This document shows positions 42,415-52,591 of a stretch of DNA of 64,000 nucleotides, one piece after another. Under the pieces are notes generated by a model. It searched no databases. It worked only from the letters and a program-made list of their open reading frames with translations, and was not told the DNA's origin. How positions within the stretch are numbered: position 1 is the first letter of the stretch; each line of letters begins with the position of its first letter. The position numbers were made by a program, and so were the translations under genes. Source of the DNA: Lucinisca nassula (Eukaryota; Mollusca; Bivalvia; Lucinida; Lucinidae). The DNA lies in NCBI GenBank assembly GCA_963580285.1, contig OY757017.1, positions 116,275,527-116,339,526 on the forward strand, in the 5' to 3' direction.

Positions 42415-42506
42415 GTGACGTCACGACACTTCCGCCATGCTAGCAGACCGCTACCAGACTGAGTTCGCTCACACTTTGGTTAACCACTGGTTAACCATGG
42501 TTAACC
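42415..42506 (-). promoter_or_regulatory. CRE and triple GGTTAACC promoter candidate
   Basis: GTGACGTCAC at 42415-42424 and three perfect GGTTAACC palindromes at 42478-42485, 42489-42496 and 42499-42506, spaced 11 and 10 bp, one helical turn each. About 65-155 bp upstream of the candidate ATG at 42350. Confidence 0.4.
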
Positions 42507-43409
42507 ACTGTTCGTGATCGAACTACCTCTATGTTTTACTCTTTCATCCCTGAGTTTCTAAACAGGACTCTTCTCGCTTTAAATATATTCTTATAGAAAA
42601 GGATTTCTGATTAGTTCACTGACAGGATGGCAAACAGTTTACATGTAGATTCTGGCGAGACGTTCTAGCTACATGCCGTCTTATCAGAATCTTCAAGGTT
42701 TGCATAGATACAGTGTATTTCTACCTCGGCGTCTGCACCGGTCTACAGGGTTAAAAGAGATAGCTTATCACAACCCTTTACTGACCTACAATTCGCCTGC
42801 TTTCGAGAGCTCTAATATTACAAAACACGTTTTCCGTACTTTAGCAAATATGAAGACACCGTTCAGAAGCAACATTCTGTGGCATCTAATCTTGTGGCAT
42901 CTAATCTATCTTAACTGTTTCCAAATGTCACAGTATTGAAACAATTGACATTTATGGGTCAATGTTTTTAGGACCAATATAGGGAAGGGCATGATGTTTT
43001 TGGTGTGTTTTTGCTGGCTTTGGGTAATTGATGCAGTGTATCTCTAGAACCAATTTAGTGGATTCTTACCACATTTGCATCAACCAGTATGTGCATCCAC
43101 TTGCATCAGTATGTGCATCATTAACTTAATGATTAAGACCTGGAAAAACAGTTACTTAGGTCTTTTGACCTTGACTTTATTTTCAAGGTCACAGGCTGCC
43201 CAAAACTGTCTTTTTTATTAGAAACACTTTGCCTCCAGAATGAATGTATGAATTATATGTCTGGTCATACTAGGTATAATCTATCACTACAATGTACCAA
43301 AATACTTGAATAGATTGTGCTGACCTTGACCTGCTGCTAGTTTATAAGGTCACACCAGTACACAGACTCCAAATTTTGCACTGTATGCTCTTATATATCT
43401 TCGAACCAA

Positions 43410-43465
43410 ATAATATGTTCTATAATACCCTTTGGAAGCAAGGAATACACCACAGAACTGGAAAA
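43410..43465. repeat. Inverted copy of 44487-44545
   Basis: AATATGTTCTATAATACCC and GGAAGCAAGGAATACACCAC are the reverse complement of sequence at 44487-44545, which lies inside an old family A copy. A short dispersed or rearranged segment. Confidence 0.65.
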
Positions 43466-44082
43466 TATGAAGTGCACATGTTTTCTGGGCCAGACTAGCT
43501 AGTTTCACTTCCAGTCAACATAATAAATAAATGCATTTTCTCATTATAAGAAACAATAACAGAGATGGTTTAGGACTGGGGATCTGAAGGTAAGCCTTAT
43601 TTGTGCTGAAGAGGGAGGGGCATACCCCTAGGTGACCAAAGGGGATACCAGGGTGATGCCATTGTCATGTGTCTCATCATAAGGAACAGCATCAATGAAC
43701 ATAAATGCTTTAGCCCTTTAGATACCACAAAAACATGCATCCAAGATTTCATCTGTCCATATTGTCTGCTGCATCTTCTTGCAAACATTTTAGAAAATAT
43801 CTTTGTAAACAGGCAAAGAGTGTGAACTCTGACCAGGCTGCACATACAGATCTGGGTTCACAAAGATGTTAACATAAATGACTTTTAAAGCTACCAGCAG
43901 ATGTTAAACAGATGACAACTGTTGTGATGGGTATCTTAAGTATTTGGGTGGGGATCTGAACAATTTAGGAGGTGTAAGCCCACACTCATAAGTGCAACAT
44001 CTGAGAACATAAAAATCAAAATAGTACAGAAATAATCTGGCCCCTGCACATCGGGGCTGGGCTGCCACAAAGAGTTGAAACC

Positions 44083-44706
44083 GACAGTACTGGAAAACTG
44101 CTTAGAAGGTCTAAGCCCGTCACCAGGCACGGCCCCCGCCTATAGGGGCTTGAAGAAGTATATGGGCTGCATGATGCTTCCACGCAGAGCTGATTCCGGC
44201 CCGCACACTAGTACTGGTAAACCGCTTAGAGGATCTAAGCTTGTCCAGGAATCGCGGTGTGAGGCGGACCGTCCATGCTAATAAACCCTATTGGTTTCAT
44301 TGGGCGACAGGGCTTGAGATGTCATTTCTTCTCAATGTCGGGTAAAAGTCCCACAAAATTGGAAGCAACGTCTCCAAAATGACCTTTACAGTGTTGACGG
44401 GGATGTTAAACCTCAAATCAAACAAAACTGTCACCAGGCAAAGTGATATATGTCAGACCGACCATGCATTATAGCCTTCAGTTCCAGTTCTGTTGTGTAT
44501 TCCTTGCTTCCAAAGGATAACCCTTTTATAGAACATATTTCATATCAATCCTACATTGGTTTCACTGGGCGGCTGGGCTTGAGATGTCATTTCATCTCAA
44601 TGTGGGGTAAAAGTCTTACAAAAAAAAAAAATGAACAAACTTCTCCAACTTAATGACCTAAATAGTGTTGATGAGGACTTAAAAACCTTTATTTAAATAA
44701 ACAAAA
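44083..44706 (+). repeat. Old family A retroposon, twice interrupted
   Basis: The old copy runs 44083-44129 and 44441-44706 (GTACTGGAAAACTGCTTAGA; later GGTTTCACTGGGCGGCTGGG). It is split by a young family A copy (44130-44429) and by the ~60-bp segment at 44487-44545. Confidence 0.75.
44130..44429 (+). repeat. Young family A retroposon with 11-bp TSD
   Basis: Complete copy from CGGCCCCCGCC to CAAATCAAACAAAAC. Perfect target duplications GTCACCAGGCA at 44119-44129 and 44430-44440. Inserted in an older member of its own family. Confidence 0.93.
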
Positions 44707-46004
44707 CTGTTACAGAAATAGATCAATGATTAGGACTCACTAGCATGAAATAAGTGAAATGCTGGAGCAAAAGAAAATCTACAGTTTCACTCTGGTGGCC
44801 TTATTTGAACTGGAGATGTGGGGCATACCCCTGGTGACCCACAGTCAGTATTACTGAATGTGTCTTATCTTAAGAATATACATGGTTTAGGGGCAGGGAT
44901 CTGAACGGTTTCTGAGATACATGCATTAAGCCTTTCAAGGAAGAGGATGTGGAATGGGGTGCATGTCCCTGGGGACCAAGGCAAGGGGACCCTTTGAAGC
45001 CCTCTTGCAAAATCTTATATCCATATTTTATCATATCCCCAAATATCAAATTAAGTCATCTAATAGTTACTGTGGACCCTTTTTGACAAAATTTTCGGCT
45101 AGTTTTTCCATGCCTTTGAAGCTGGAGTGGGTGGGGCATACCACCTGAGGAAGCCCTTTAGGTGTCAGTGACTGTGTCTTATCATAAGACAGAATTGATT
45201 TTTTCTTTTGATTTTGATTTTGTGGCCCTTTCAAGATAATTTCACTCATATAGAGCTGATCGTTAATCAGATGTGGGCGAAAACAGGTGTACCTGGAGAA
45301 AACCACCTGACCTTCTGTTGCAGAACTTGGCATCTGACATATGACCTGTACCTAGGCTTGAACCACAGCGATGAGAGACCTATTGATTACAGAGCATATA
45401 TTAAAGAAACAATATCATATATGGTTTGTAATGGGGGTCTGAATGGTTTCTAAGGGGGCATTCCCCTGGGTCCTGAGATTTCTTTTCGAGTAACAGGGTG
45501 GTCAAATATTTGACTGAGCCCATTAATCAGTATTGCAGATAATATAATGAAACAGTCTTAAGTCAAAGTTCAGAACCGTTTTTTCAGCCTACACTCAGAT
45601 ATAAACAATCCACCACTGGCCACCAGTGCTTTCATTTGTTAGATATTTTGCAGACTCGAACTTCGAAACAAACTGATAGCTACACATACTGGTATAGTTT
45701 GATTAACTGTTGGTTTTTATGGTTACTGGCAAATATGTATGTACTTTTCCATCCAAAACTTTGTTTGACACAAGAGACCATTCAGAAATAATTGTCAGAC
45801 AAACAAAAACCACAGTAAACTGTTGCAAACTGAAGACCATATCCTTCAGAACATGAAGTATTTTTTCCACATCTCAGGGTTTGAACCTGTTCTAAATCAG
45901 CTAGTATCAGCCCCAGTTTGTGATAGGATAGCAAATATAACTTAAATGTCTATTTTCAAATCATATCAAATAAAACCTTATCATTGTAAACAAGTTTTAT
46001 ATCC
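44707..46004. other. Interior of foldback element, no gene seen
   Basis: Low-copy-looking DNA with short frames only. Degenerate repeats of GGGGCATACCCCTGG(T)GACC type occur near 44820, 44960 and 45130 (and at 43617), suggesting an eroded array related to the one at 51630-52126. Confidence 0.45.
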
Positions 46005-46013
46005 GCTGGTTGT

Positions 46014-46118
46014 CAGCAGCCTCACAGGCTGGTGACAACTGGTTGTCAGCAGCCTCACAGGCTGGTGACAACTGGTTGTCAGCAGCCTCACAAGCTGGTT
46101 ACAACCGGTTGTCAGCAG
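46014..46118 (-). repeat. Right minisatellite terminal repeat
   Basis: Three to four ~38-bp units (GGTTGTCAGCAGCCTCACAG, GCTGGTGACAACT), reverse complement of the left terminus. Confidence 0.9.
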
Positions 46119-46144
46119 CCAGTTCCTATACATTACTGCGTGAT

Positions 46145-46215
46145 TTAGGACAGACAGGCCTGATCAAACAGTGTAGACCCAGAATGCATTGTCTCTTCAG
46201 GATCTGCACTGTTTG
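46145..46215. mobile_element. Degenerate family F hairpin
   Basis: GATCAAACAGTGTAGACCC against GGATCTGCACTGTTTGCC; the tip is eroded. Just outside the foldback element. Confidence 0.6.
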
Positions 46216-46339
46216 CCACTTATCCAGCCATTTTAGATACAAATTGGGTTGTAAATTATACTTATCGAACAATCAATTACTACTAAATATGGTAATCAGT
46301 TTAGGGGAATCTATTGATCGATTAATCGATTATTGGTGT

Positions 46340-46400
46340 CAGCCTTAGTAAAACTGGGGTTTACAGGGGTATACATAAATTTTCTAATTGCTGTCTGCAC
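46340..46400. mobile_element. Family C MITE fragment
   Basis: TAGTAAAACTGGGGTTTACAGGGGTATACAT only; the hairpin and ends are missing. Confidence 0.65.
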
Positions 46401-46419
46401 AGACCATCTAGTTATCCTT

Positions 46420-46665
46420 TGTTTGTTTGATTTAAGGTTTAACATCCTCGCAAACATTATTAAGGTCATTTTGGAGACGTTGCTTCCAGTTTTGGTTGGA
46501 ATTTTACCCGACATTGAGATGAGATGACACCTCAAACCCTGCTGCCCAATTAAACCAATAGGGTTTATATGCATGGATGGTCTGACTAGCACCACTTTGC
46601 CTGAGCAGGCTTATTGAACCCTCTATGCAGTTTACAAGTACTTCTGTGTGGTTGGTTTCAGATGG
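46420..46665 (-). repeat. Family A retroposon, old subtype
   Basis: Minus-strand copy with CACCACTTTGCCTGAGCAGG and GGTTGGTTTCAG; diverged, head missing. Confidence 0.8.
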
Positions 46666-46905
46666 ATGTTGGGGTGGGGGGATTGGGGTCTAGTTATCCT
46701 TTATAAATGGAACTGAGGACTTCAGCAAATGCAAACAAATTTGATTTTTCTAGTCGATAAACCCCAGACAGTTTTTTGTGGTGCAGCTGCAATGATAATG
46801 TTTTGCTTTGATATGTTCTCTGGAAGTGATTGCTTTTCCAAACATGTATCCTCCATATGTGGAATGAACACCAGGAATTGGCAGCATCTACCACCAACGG
46901 TGACA

Positions 46906-47524
46906 AGGTGAGCTTTTGGGATCACTTTTTGTCTGCGTACATGCGTAAACTTTTGCTTCAAACGACATCTCCTCCTAAACCACTGATCGGATTTTGACCA
47001 AACCTCACAGGAATGATTCATAGGTAGGCTGGTTTCAAAGTTGTTCAAATGGTTCCAGCCACAAGAGCTAAATATATATTTTTTTTACTGAAAACTTAAA
47101 ACTTAAACCCAGGTCTTCGATATTTGGTATGAAGCTTCATCTAGTGAACCTCTACCAAGATTGTTCAAATTATAGCCCTGGGACCAAAAATGCCCCCGCC
47201 CCGGGAGCCTTTGGTTTTACATAGGCTTATATAGGGAAAATCTTTGTCTCTGAAACCGCTAGGTGCAGGTCTTTCATATTTGGTGTGAAGCTTCATCTAG
47301 TGGACCTCTATCAAGATTGTTAAAATGATTGCCCTCGGGCCCTTTGATTTATCATAGGCTTATATAGGGAAAAATATTTAAATTAAAAATCTTCTCTGAA
47401 ACCACAAGGCCCAGGTATTTGATATTTGGTATAAAGCTTCATCTAGAGAACCTCTACCAAGATTGTTCAAGTTATAGCCCAGAGACCAAAATTGTCCTCG
47501 CCCTGAGGCCTTTTGGTTTTATGC
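46906..47524. repeat. ~160-bp tandem array, related to 4034-5060
   Basis: A leader (46906-47090) and three units with GAAGCTTCATCTAGTG.ACC, ATTGTTCAAATTATAGCCC and CTTATATAGGGAAAA. Interrupted by the MITE at 47525; a remnant (AAAGACTTGTATAAGGAAAA) resumes near 47822. Confidence 0.8.
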
Positions 47525-47820
47525 AACAGTCATTTGTAACCACTGCCCCCATCCCACCTACAGGGATAGCGGGAAACAATAACTTTTCACTTTTCACAGC
47601 CCTACACGTACACAGTGCAGGGTGGGGGGGGACCTGTAGAAGGTCACAATACATGTAGTTCATTCCACTGGGGGTATATTTGCATAATATCAAAACCCCC
47701 ACATTAACCCGGCACTGCAGGGGAACATTGGGGGTAACTATTCTCTTTCCCCTGCCTATCCCAGTAGGTGGTGGTGTGTGTGGGGGGGGGGGGGTGTTAC
47801 AAATGACTAGGCTAGTGCAT
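47525..47820. mobile_element. TIR MITE with AGTCATTTGTAAC ends
   Basis: Inverted ends AGTCATTTGTAAC (from about 47527) and GTTACAAATGACT (to about 47808), next to C-rich and G-rich runs that also pair (CCACTGCCCCCATCCCACC and G run 47779-47791). It breaks the tandem array; TGCA on both sides may be the target duplication. Confidence 0.75.
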
Positions 47821-47889
47821 TATAAAGACTTGTATAAGGAAAATCTCCTGTCTGGAGATCTTCTGCGTAAAAGGAGATCATAGGCAACG

Positions 47890-48283
47890 ATAAAATGCCT
47901 TATAGATATGGGCAACTTAAAAAAAAATGCAGCAAAAGTGTGATAATGGGGGTCAAATTTCAAACCAGATATATCATGATGGTTTTATCTTTTTTTTGGA
48001 CCATTGAACATCAAATGAAGTGTTTAAAAGGCAAAACCCATGAGTTTTTTTTTTAATTATTATTTTCACCATTTTTCATTACATTTTTGCAATTCCTCAG
48101 TAATCATTAGACTTGATACTTCACCAAGATTTGAAAGAAAATGTCATTTTTTTCTTCTGTAACTTTTAGTGGGTACACATATCCACCATTCTGGCCAATT
48201 TTTTCTCACTTAGTTCCACTTGAATATTTTTTTAGGGATTTTTTGCAATATTAGAGCCATATTTTTTCAAAACACACCTAATT
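47890..48283. other. No recognisable feature
   Basis: AT-rich with T runs; nothing supported. Confidence 0.45.
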
Positions 48284-48297
48284 AAGATTTTTCACAA

Positions 48298-48597
48298 TTG
48301 TTTGATTTGAGGTTTAACGTCCCCGTCAACACTGTAAAGGTCATTTTGGAGACGTCGCTTCCAATTTTGTGGGACTTTTACCCGACATTGAGATGAAATG
48401 ACTTCTCAAGCCCTGTCGCCCAATGAAACCAATAGGGTTTATTAGCATGGACGGTCCACCTCGCACCGCGGTTCCTGGACAGGCTTAGATCCTCTAAGCG
48501 GTTTACCAGTACTAGTGTGCGGGCCGGATTCAGCTCTGCGTGGAAGCATCATGCAGCCCATATATTTCTTCAAGCCCCTATGGGCGGGGGCTAAAGA
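48298..48597 (-). repeat. Family A retroposon with 14-bp TSD
   Basis: Complete minus-strand copy ending GGGCGGGGGCTAA. Perfect duplications AAGATTTTTCACAA at 48284-48297 and 48598-48611. One of the youngest copies. Confidence 0.95.
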
Positions 48598-48757
48598 AAG
48601 ATTTTTCACAAGAAAAGTGGGCAAGATATTTAAGAAAAATCTTATTCTTAGCAATATTAGAGGCATTTCAAAAACAAATGTAAAATTTCATTTGATTGTG
48701 ATAAATATTTATGATTTTAGGTGGCTTTCAAAAACATGTATATTTTCTATAAAAATG

Positions 48758-49791
48758 TTACACTTGTGACAGTTTCAGCACTGCTGTAGAATACCTAAAT
48801 TTTTCATTTCTGATCAAATACATGTTACATTTTACATATTTTGGTAATGAAAGGAAACAAAGATACGTCTCAGAAAGTAAGTCTCCAACTTCAACGGTAC
48901 TTTTAAATAAAAAATTATAGAACAGACTATCTCTATGTACAGAAGAAATATTTTTTTCCAGTATTTCACATAAAAAGTGTTTGAGTATATTATCTTACCA
49001 ATATTTATCTATGTTATGACAATTTTGATACAGTTTATTTGAAACTTAAAGTCTTGGGTACAATCTGCATTTAACAGGTACAAAATGTTACACTTGTGAC
49101 ACATTTCATCACTGAAGTTAAATGGCTACAATTTTAATCTGAGGAAAAAAGCTGTAACATACATATTAATTTTTGGATTAAACAAAGACTAGAGAACATA
49201 TGAACAAGTATTTAATGAACTTTTAACAGAACTTGTAAACAAAGCTTGTAAACAAACAATACTATAAAACTGTTGTCCTCTGCATATTGTATTTTTTTTC
49301 AGATATATCATTTTGAAACTATTGAAATATTTTGTTTTACCATCATTTATCCTTTATACCATCATTTTATAAACAATTTGTATTAAGATCAAAGCTTTAG
49401 CTACATTCATGAGGCTTAATTCGAAAGTAACTCAAAGCATTACACTTGTGACATTGTTAGTTTCAAACTTTTTAAGTCTCAAGCTCAATTTCCTGGACAA
49501 AACAGTATGGCACTCATGTATATTTTGGCAAATAAGATGACTAGACTGGATAGTAAAATTAATTCTTCCACTTTAAAGTAACTTTGGAACAAGAAACAAA
49601 TATAATAAAACAGTATAATCCAACATAGACTAGATTGTTTTCAGATTTCATTCTATTAGTGTTGAAATACATTATTGTGTCAAAGTAAATCTGTTGTCTT
49701 ATCATTTAAAATAGTTCATTTTGAGTTCAAAATATTAATACAAATCTGTAGTGTAAAAACTGAATGTCACTTGAATGTTACACTTGTGACA
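48758..49791. repeat. Four TTACACTTGTGACA motifs ~340 bp apart
   Basis: A perfect 14-mer at 48758-48771, 49088-49101, 49440-49453 and 49778-49791; steps of 330, 352 and 338 bp. Sequence between them is AT-rich and shows little remaining similarity. Either an ancient tandem array with one conserved motif, or spaced binding sites. Confidence 0.7.
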
Positions 49792-49887
49792 AATTTAGCT
49801 TAAATACTGGTTTCATTTGATCTCCTGATCTTAATGTTTTAAAATATGATTAACATAGTCTCTGAAGTGTACACTGAATTCTTTTGA

Positions 49888-49953
49888 CTTAACTAATCAT
49901 AATTGCTCTTTTGAAGGCCTCTTAACTAATCATAATTGCTCTTTTGAAGGCCT
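49888..49953. repeat. Perfect 33-bp tandem duplication
   Basis: Two identical copies (CTTAACTAATCATAATTGCT...) back to back at 49888-49920 and 49921-49953. Just downstream of the OTU-like gene on the minus strand. Confidence 0.95.
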
Positions 49954-50120
49954 CATTATCAAGATTTATTAATCAGTGACCCATGTAGGGTTATATGAAG
50001 CAAAGGCCAATATAATATATACATTTTGTTACACATCAATAAATCTTGATACTGACACCTTCAAGCAAGTTTTGTTAAATCAATCCTTTTGGAATATCTG
50101 TCTCAGTACTCTTCATTTTT

Positions 50121-50333
50121 CTACAGATTATTTCTTGATTGTTGAATCTCATGAGGTATAAATTTGAGCTTGATTCCTCGCACAGGGAGTACACTCAGCG
50201 GTGAAAGCCTCTGTATTATATCGGAATGTGGGTTGGTGCAGACATCATTTTGGCTCGGCCAGGTATAGACACTGACAGTGGGTGAAACTTCTTTCATAAA
50301 CCGTAGTGTGACTTCACTGTCAAACTTCAACAC
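50121..50333 (-). CDS. OTU-like gene, last exon
   Basis: Acceptor TATAG|GTG at 50334 gives a 70-codon exon ending at TAG (50123-50121). It contains DSEVTLRFMKEVSPTVSVY and VCTNPHSDIIQRLSPL. The phase-0 junction fits the upstream exon. The domain is not known to me; it lies C-terminal to the OTU-like fold. A possible minus-strand AATAAA (49970-49965) is about 155 bp beyond the stop. Confidence 0.7.
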   Translation of the reverse strand: MLKFDSEVTLRFMKEVSPTVSVYTWPSQNDVCTNPHSDIIQRLSPLSVLPVRGIKLKFIPHEIQQSRNNL

Positions 50334-50554
50334 CTATACAATAAAAAGTATCAATAGAGTTTGATAAAGAAATAGTGTCTTATTAAAATGCATCAACAAG
50401 TAGGCTGGTATAGACTATAATTTGATTATTAATAATTGAAGCTGATGTGTGAAAGTGAAAATATAGTAGTAAGGGAAAATACGTTTTTAATTGAAAGGTA
50501 TTTTAGAATGCATTTTTTATATTCTATTAATACTGGTAAAATATTTCACCATAC

Positions 50555-50633
50555 CTTTACTATGAACATCTTCTGGACTGTTGACCTGGTCTTGCTGGAC
50601 AGTCGTACATCTACAAAGTCCTCCTCCTTATAG
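50555..50633 (-). CDS. OTU-like gene, middle exon
   Basis: 79 nt bounded by acceptor TTTCAG|C (50634) and donor AAG|GTATGG (50555/50554). One base completes the codon split by the upstream exon (CG|C), then 26 codons follow (YKEEDFVDVRLSSKTRS...) to a phase-0 donor. Both phases match the neighbours, strong evidence for a real spliced gene. Confidence 0.78.
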
Positions 50634-51008
50634 CTGAAATGTTGAATTATAAGCTGTAAAAGCAACTGATATAGATTGTTCCTGCATGCATGTAGCCTTT
50701 AGCTTATAAATGCTTTAACACTACTTATTTTGCATTGCTTGCTTTAGTAACACACACTGTTTACAAACTCTGTCTTTTATAGCACTGCTTGCTTTCTATA
50801 TATGCACCCTTTGGTTATTAATCACCCTCTGCTTAGTGCTAGCTGGCATTAGTAACACAAAGTAAGGTGAGTGGTTTGACTGATGCACTACCATATTAAC
50901 CATTTAACCAGGCTCTGCAAGCATCATGCAACCTGGGGGTTCCGGCTAGTATAGAAATACTAGTTTGTATTAACTCCTCTATTTAGCGCTAACATTCCAT
51001 TTACTCAC

Positions 51009-51263
51009 CGTTGAGCTAGGCTAACATAGTGGTGAAGGTCAGGTAGGTATCCCAGGCGAAGAAGACCATAATGACCAGGCTCAGAAGGTGCTATCAGAAG
51101 ATCGGGCTCCTCAGCATGAGTGATGTGTAGCTTCACTTGTAGCATGTTTGCAAGGGATTGTATGCAAACATGGTCCGCATAGGTACCGTCTTAAATGGGC
51201 TATTTTTTCGACATAGCTGGTGAATAGTTCAGTCAGAAATTGCTCCATTTCTGATTGCTTTGA
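51009..51263 (-). CDS. OTU-like cysteine protease domain, C-terminal half
   Basis: Acceptor TTTTTTCAG|TC at 51264 and consensus donor CG|GTGAGT at 51009. It encodes an N-terminal helix (QFLTELFTSYVEKI), then GTYADHVCIQSLANML, VKLHIT and finally LPDLHHYVSL. The order, an aspartate loop before a helix, a short strand, and a His in HYVSL, matches OTU deubiquitinase-type domains, where that His is catalytic. The catalytic Cys box would be on an upstream exon that I cannot find. The first part is one base out of frame with the rest (near 51196-51203), so the gene is decayed here or the base call is wrong. Confidence 0.65.
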
Positions 51264-51309
51264 CTGAAAAAATACAATCTACTATCTGCCATATGATTTT
51301 AGGCCTACT

Positions 51310-52126
51310 GCTCATTTGTATTGGTGAAAAAAAAAAAAAAAATAGAAAAAAAAAAATAATTAAAAAATCATCTCCTCAGAAACTGTGTATGCTCTATGAG
51401 GCTGAGAGTTTATGAAAATATTCGTCATATTTGCCTTTACAGATTTGGTGTTTTTTATGAAATTCGGCTCTTTAGTTTGATTGCTATGGCAACTTAGATT
51501 TTCCAAAGACTTATAATGGGGAAAATTGAAAAATGGCATTAACTACAAAGCCTTTGCAGATATTTTGAAAAAAACTTTCATAGAAATGTTTCTTTAGTAA
51601 ACTTCTCTCAGCCGTTTGCTTTTGTGTCAACCTGGGGGTCCAGCAGGTTGTGCCGGGGCCATGCCTCGCCCCCAGTACTTCATAAAATGCCTTATATCTC
51701 AGAAACCTTACAGATCCCCACCCCTAAACCATATATATTCATGTTCCTTATGATAAGGTGCAAAAAGTGACACAAACCTGGGGATCCCCCCCGGATGTGC
51801 CGGGGACATGCCCCACCTCCTCCACTTCATAAAATGCCATTTATCTCAGTAACCATTCAGATCCCCACCCGTAAACCATATATATTATTGTCTCTTATGA
51901 TAAGACGCACTCAGTGACACCAACCTGGGGGTCCCCTGGGATGTGCCTGGGACATGCCCATCCCCTGCATTTCACAACAGGCCCAATATTCCAGAAACCT
52001 AACAGATCCCAACCCCTAAACGAAATATATTTTTGTTGCTTATGATAAGTTGCATTCAGTGACATCAACCTGGGGGACACCTGGGATATGCCGGGGACAT
52101 GCCCAACCCCTCCACTTCGTAAAAGG
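51310..52126. repeat. ~140-bp tandem array, left part
   Basis: Units near 51632, 51773, 51920 and 52065 share ACCTGGGGGTCC, GTGCCGGGGACATGCCC, CTCAGAAACC.TACAGATCCCCACCCCTAAACC and CTTATGATAAG. The array is interrupted by a family A copy and resumes at 52438. It occupies the place where upstream exons of the OTU-like gene would be expected. Confidence 0.88.
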
Positions 52127-52425
52127 TTGGCCCCCGCCCCGGGCTTGAAGAAATATATGGGCTGCATGATGCTTCCACGCAGAGCTGAATCCAGCCCGCA
52201 CACTAGTACTGGTAAACCGCTTAGAGGATCTAAGCCTGTCCAGGAACCGCAGTGTGTGTCCATGCTTATAAACCCTATTGGTTTCATTGGGCGGCAGGGC
52301 TTGAGATGTCATTTCATCTCAATGTCAGGTAAAAGTCCCACAAAATTGGAAGCAATGTCTCCAAAATGACCTTTACAGTGTTGACGGGGGTGTTAAACCT
52401 CAAATCAAACAAACAAACAAGCAAA
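52127..52425 (+). repeat. Family A retroposon with ~12-bp TSD
   Basis: Plus-strand copy inserted in the array. Duplications ACTTCGTAAAAGG (52114-52126) and ACTTCATAAAGG (52426-52437) differ by one base and one indel, so this insertion is somewhat older than those with perfect duplications. Confidence 0.9.
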
Positions 52426-52437
52426 ACTTCATAAAGG

Positions 52438-52590
52438 CCCAATATTCAAAAACCTTACAAATCCCCACCCCTAAACCATATAGATTCTTGTTCCTTATGA
52501 TAAGAAGCATTAAGTGGCACCAATCTGCCCCCAGTCGGCAGTGCCCCCTGAGCTCTGGTGAGCATAGTGGCCCATGGGCCACTTGTTTAA
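52438..52590 (+). repeat. Array 3' end with perfect hairpin
   Basis: The last array unit is followed by the palindrome GTGGCCCATGGGCCAC (52567-52582) and TTG. Same ending plan as 5789, 15928 and 41462. Confidence 0.6.
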
Positions 52591-52591
52591 T

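Larger units (their letters stand above)
41718..46126. mobile_element. Foldback-type DNA transposon, 4.4 kb
   Basis: Inverted minisatellite ends: about four units of TGACAACCGGTTGTCACCAG / CCTGTGAGGCTGC at 41725-41843 and the reverse complement at 46014-46118. Perfect 9-bp direct repeats TATACATTA flank the whole at 41709-41717 and 46127-46135. Long inverted ends made of tandem repeats plus a 9-bp duplication are the recognised hallmarks of Foldback/Mutator-related elements. Inside are a candidate promoter and exon (42150-42510), nested family A retroposons (44083-44706) and otherwise low-copy DNA. No transposase is recognised, so it is non-autonomous or has captured host DNA. Confidence 0.8.
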
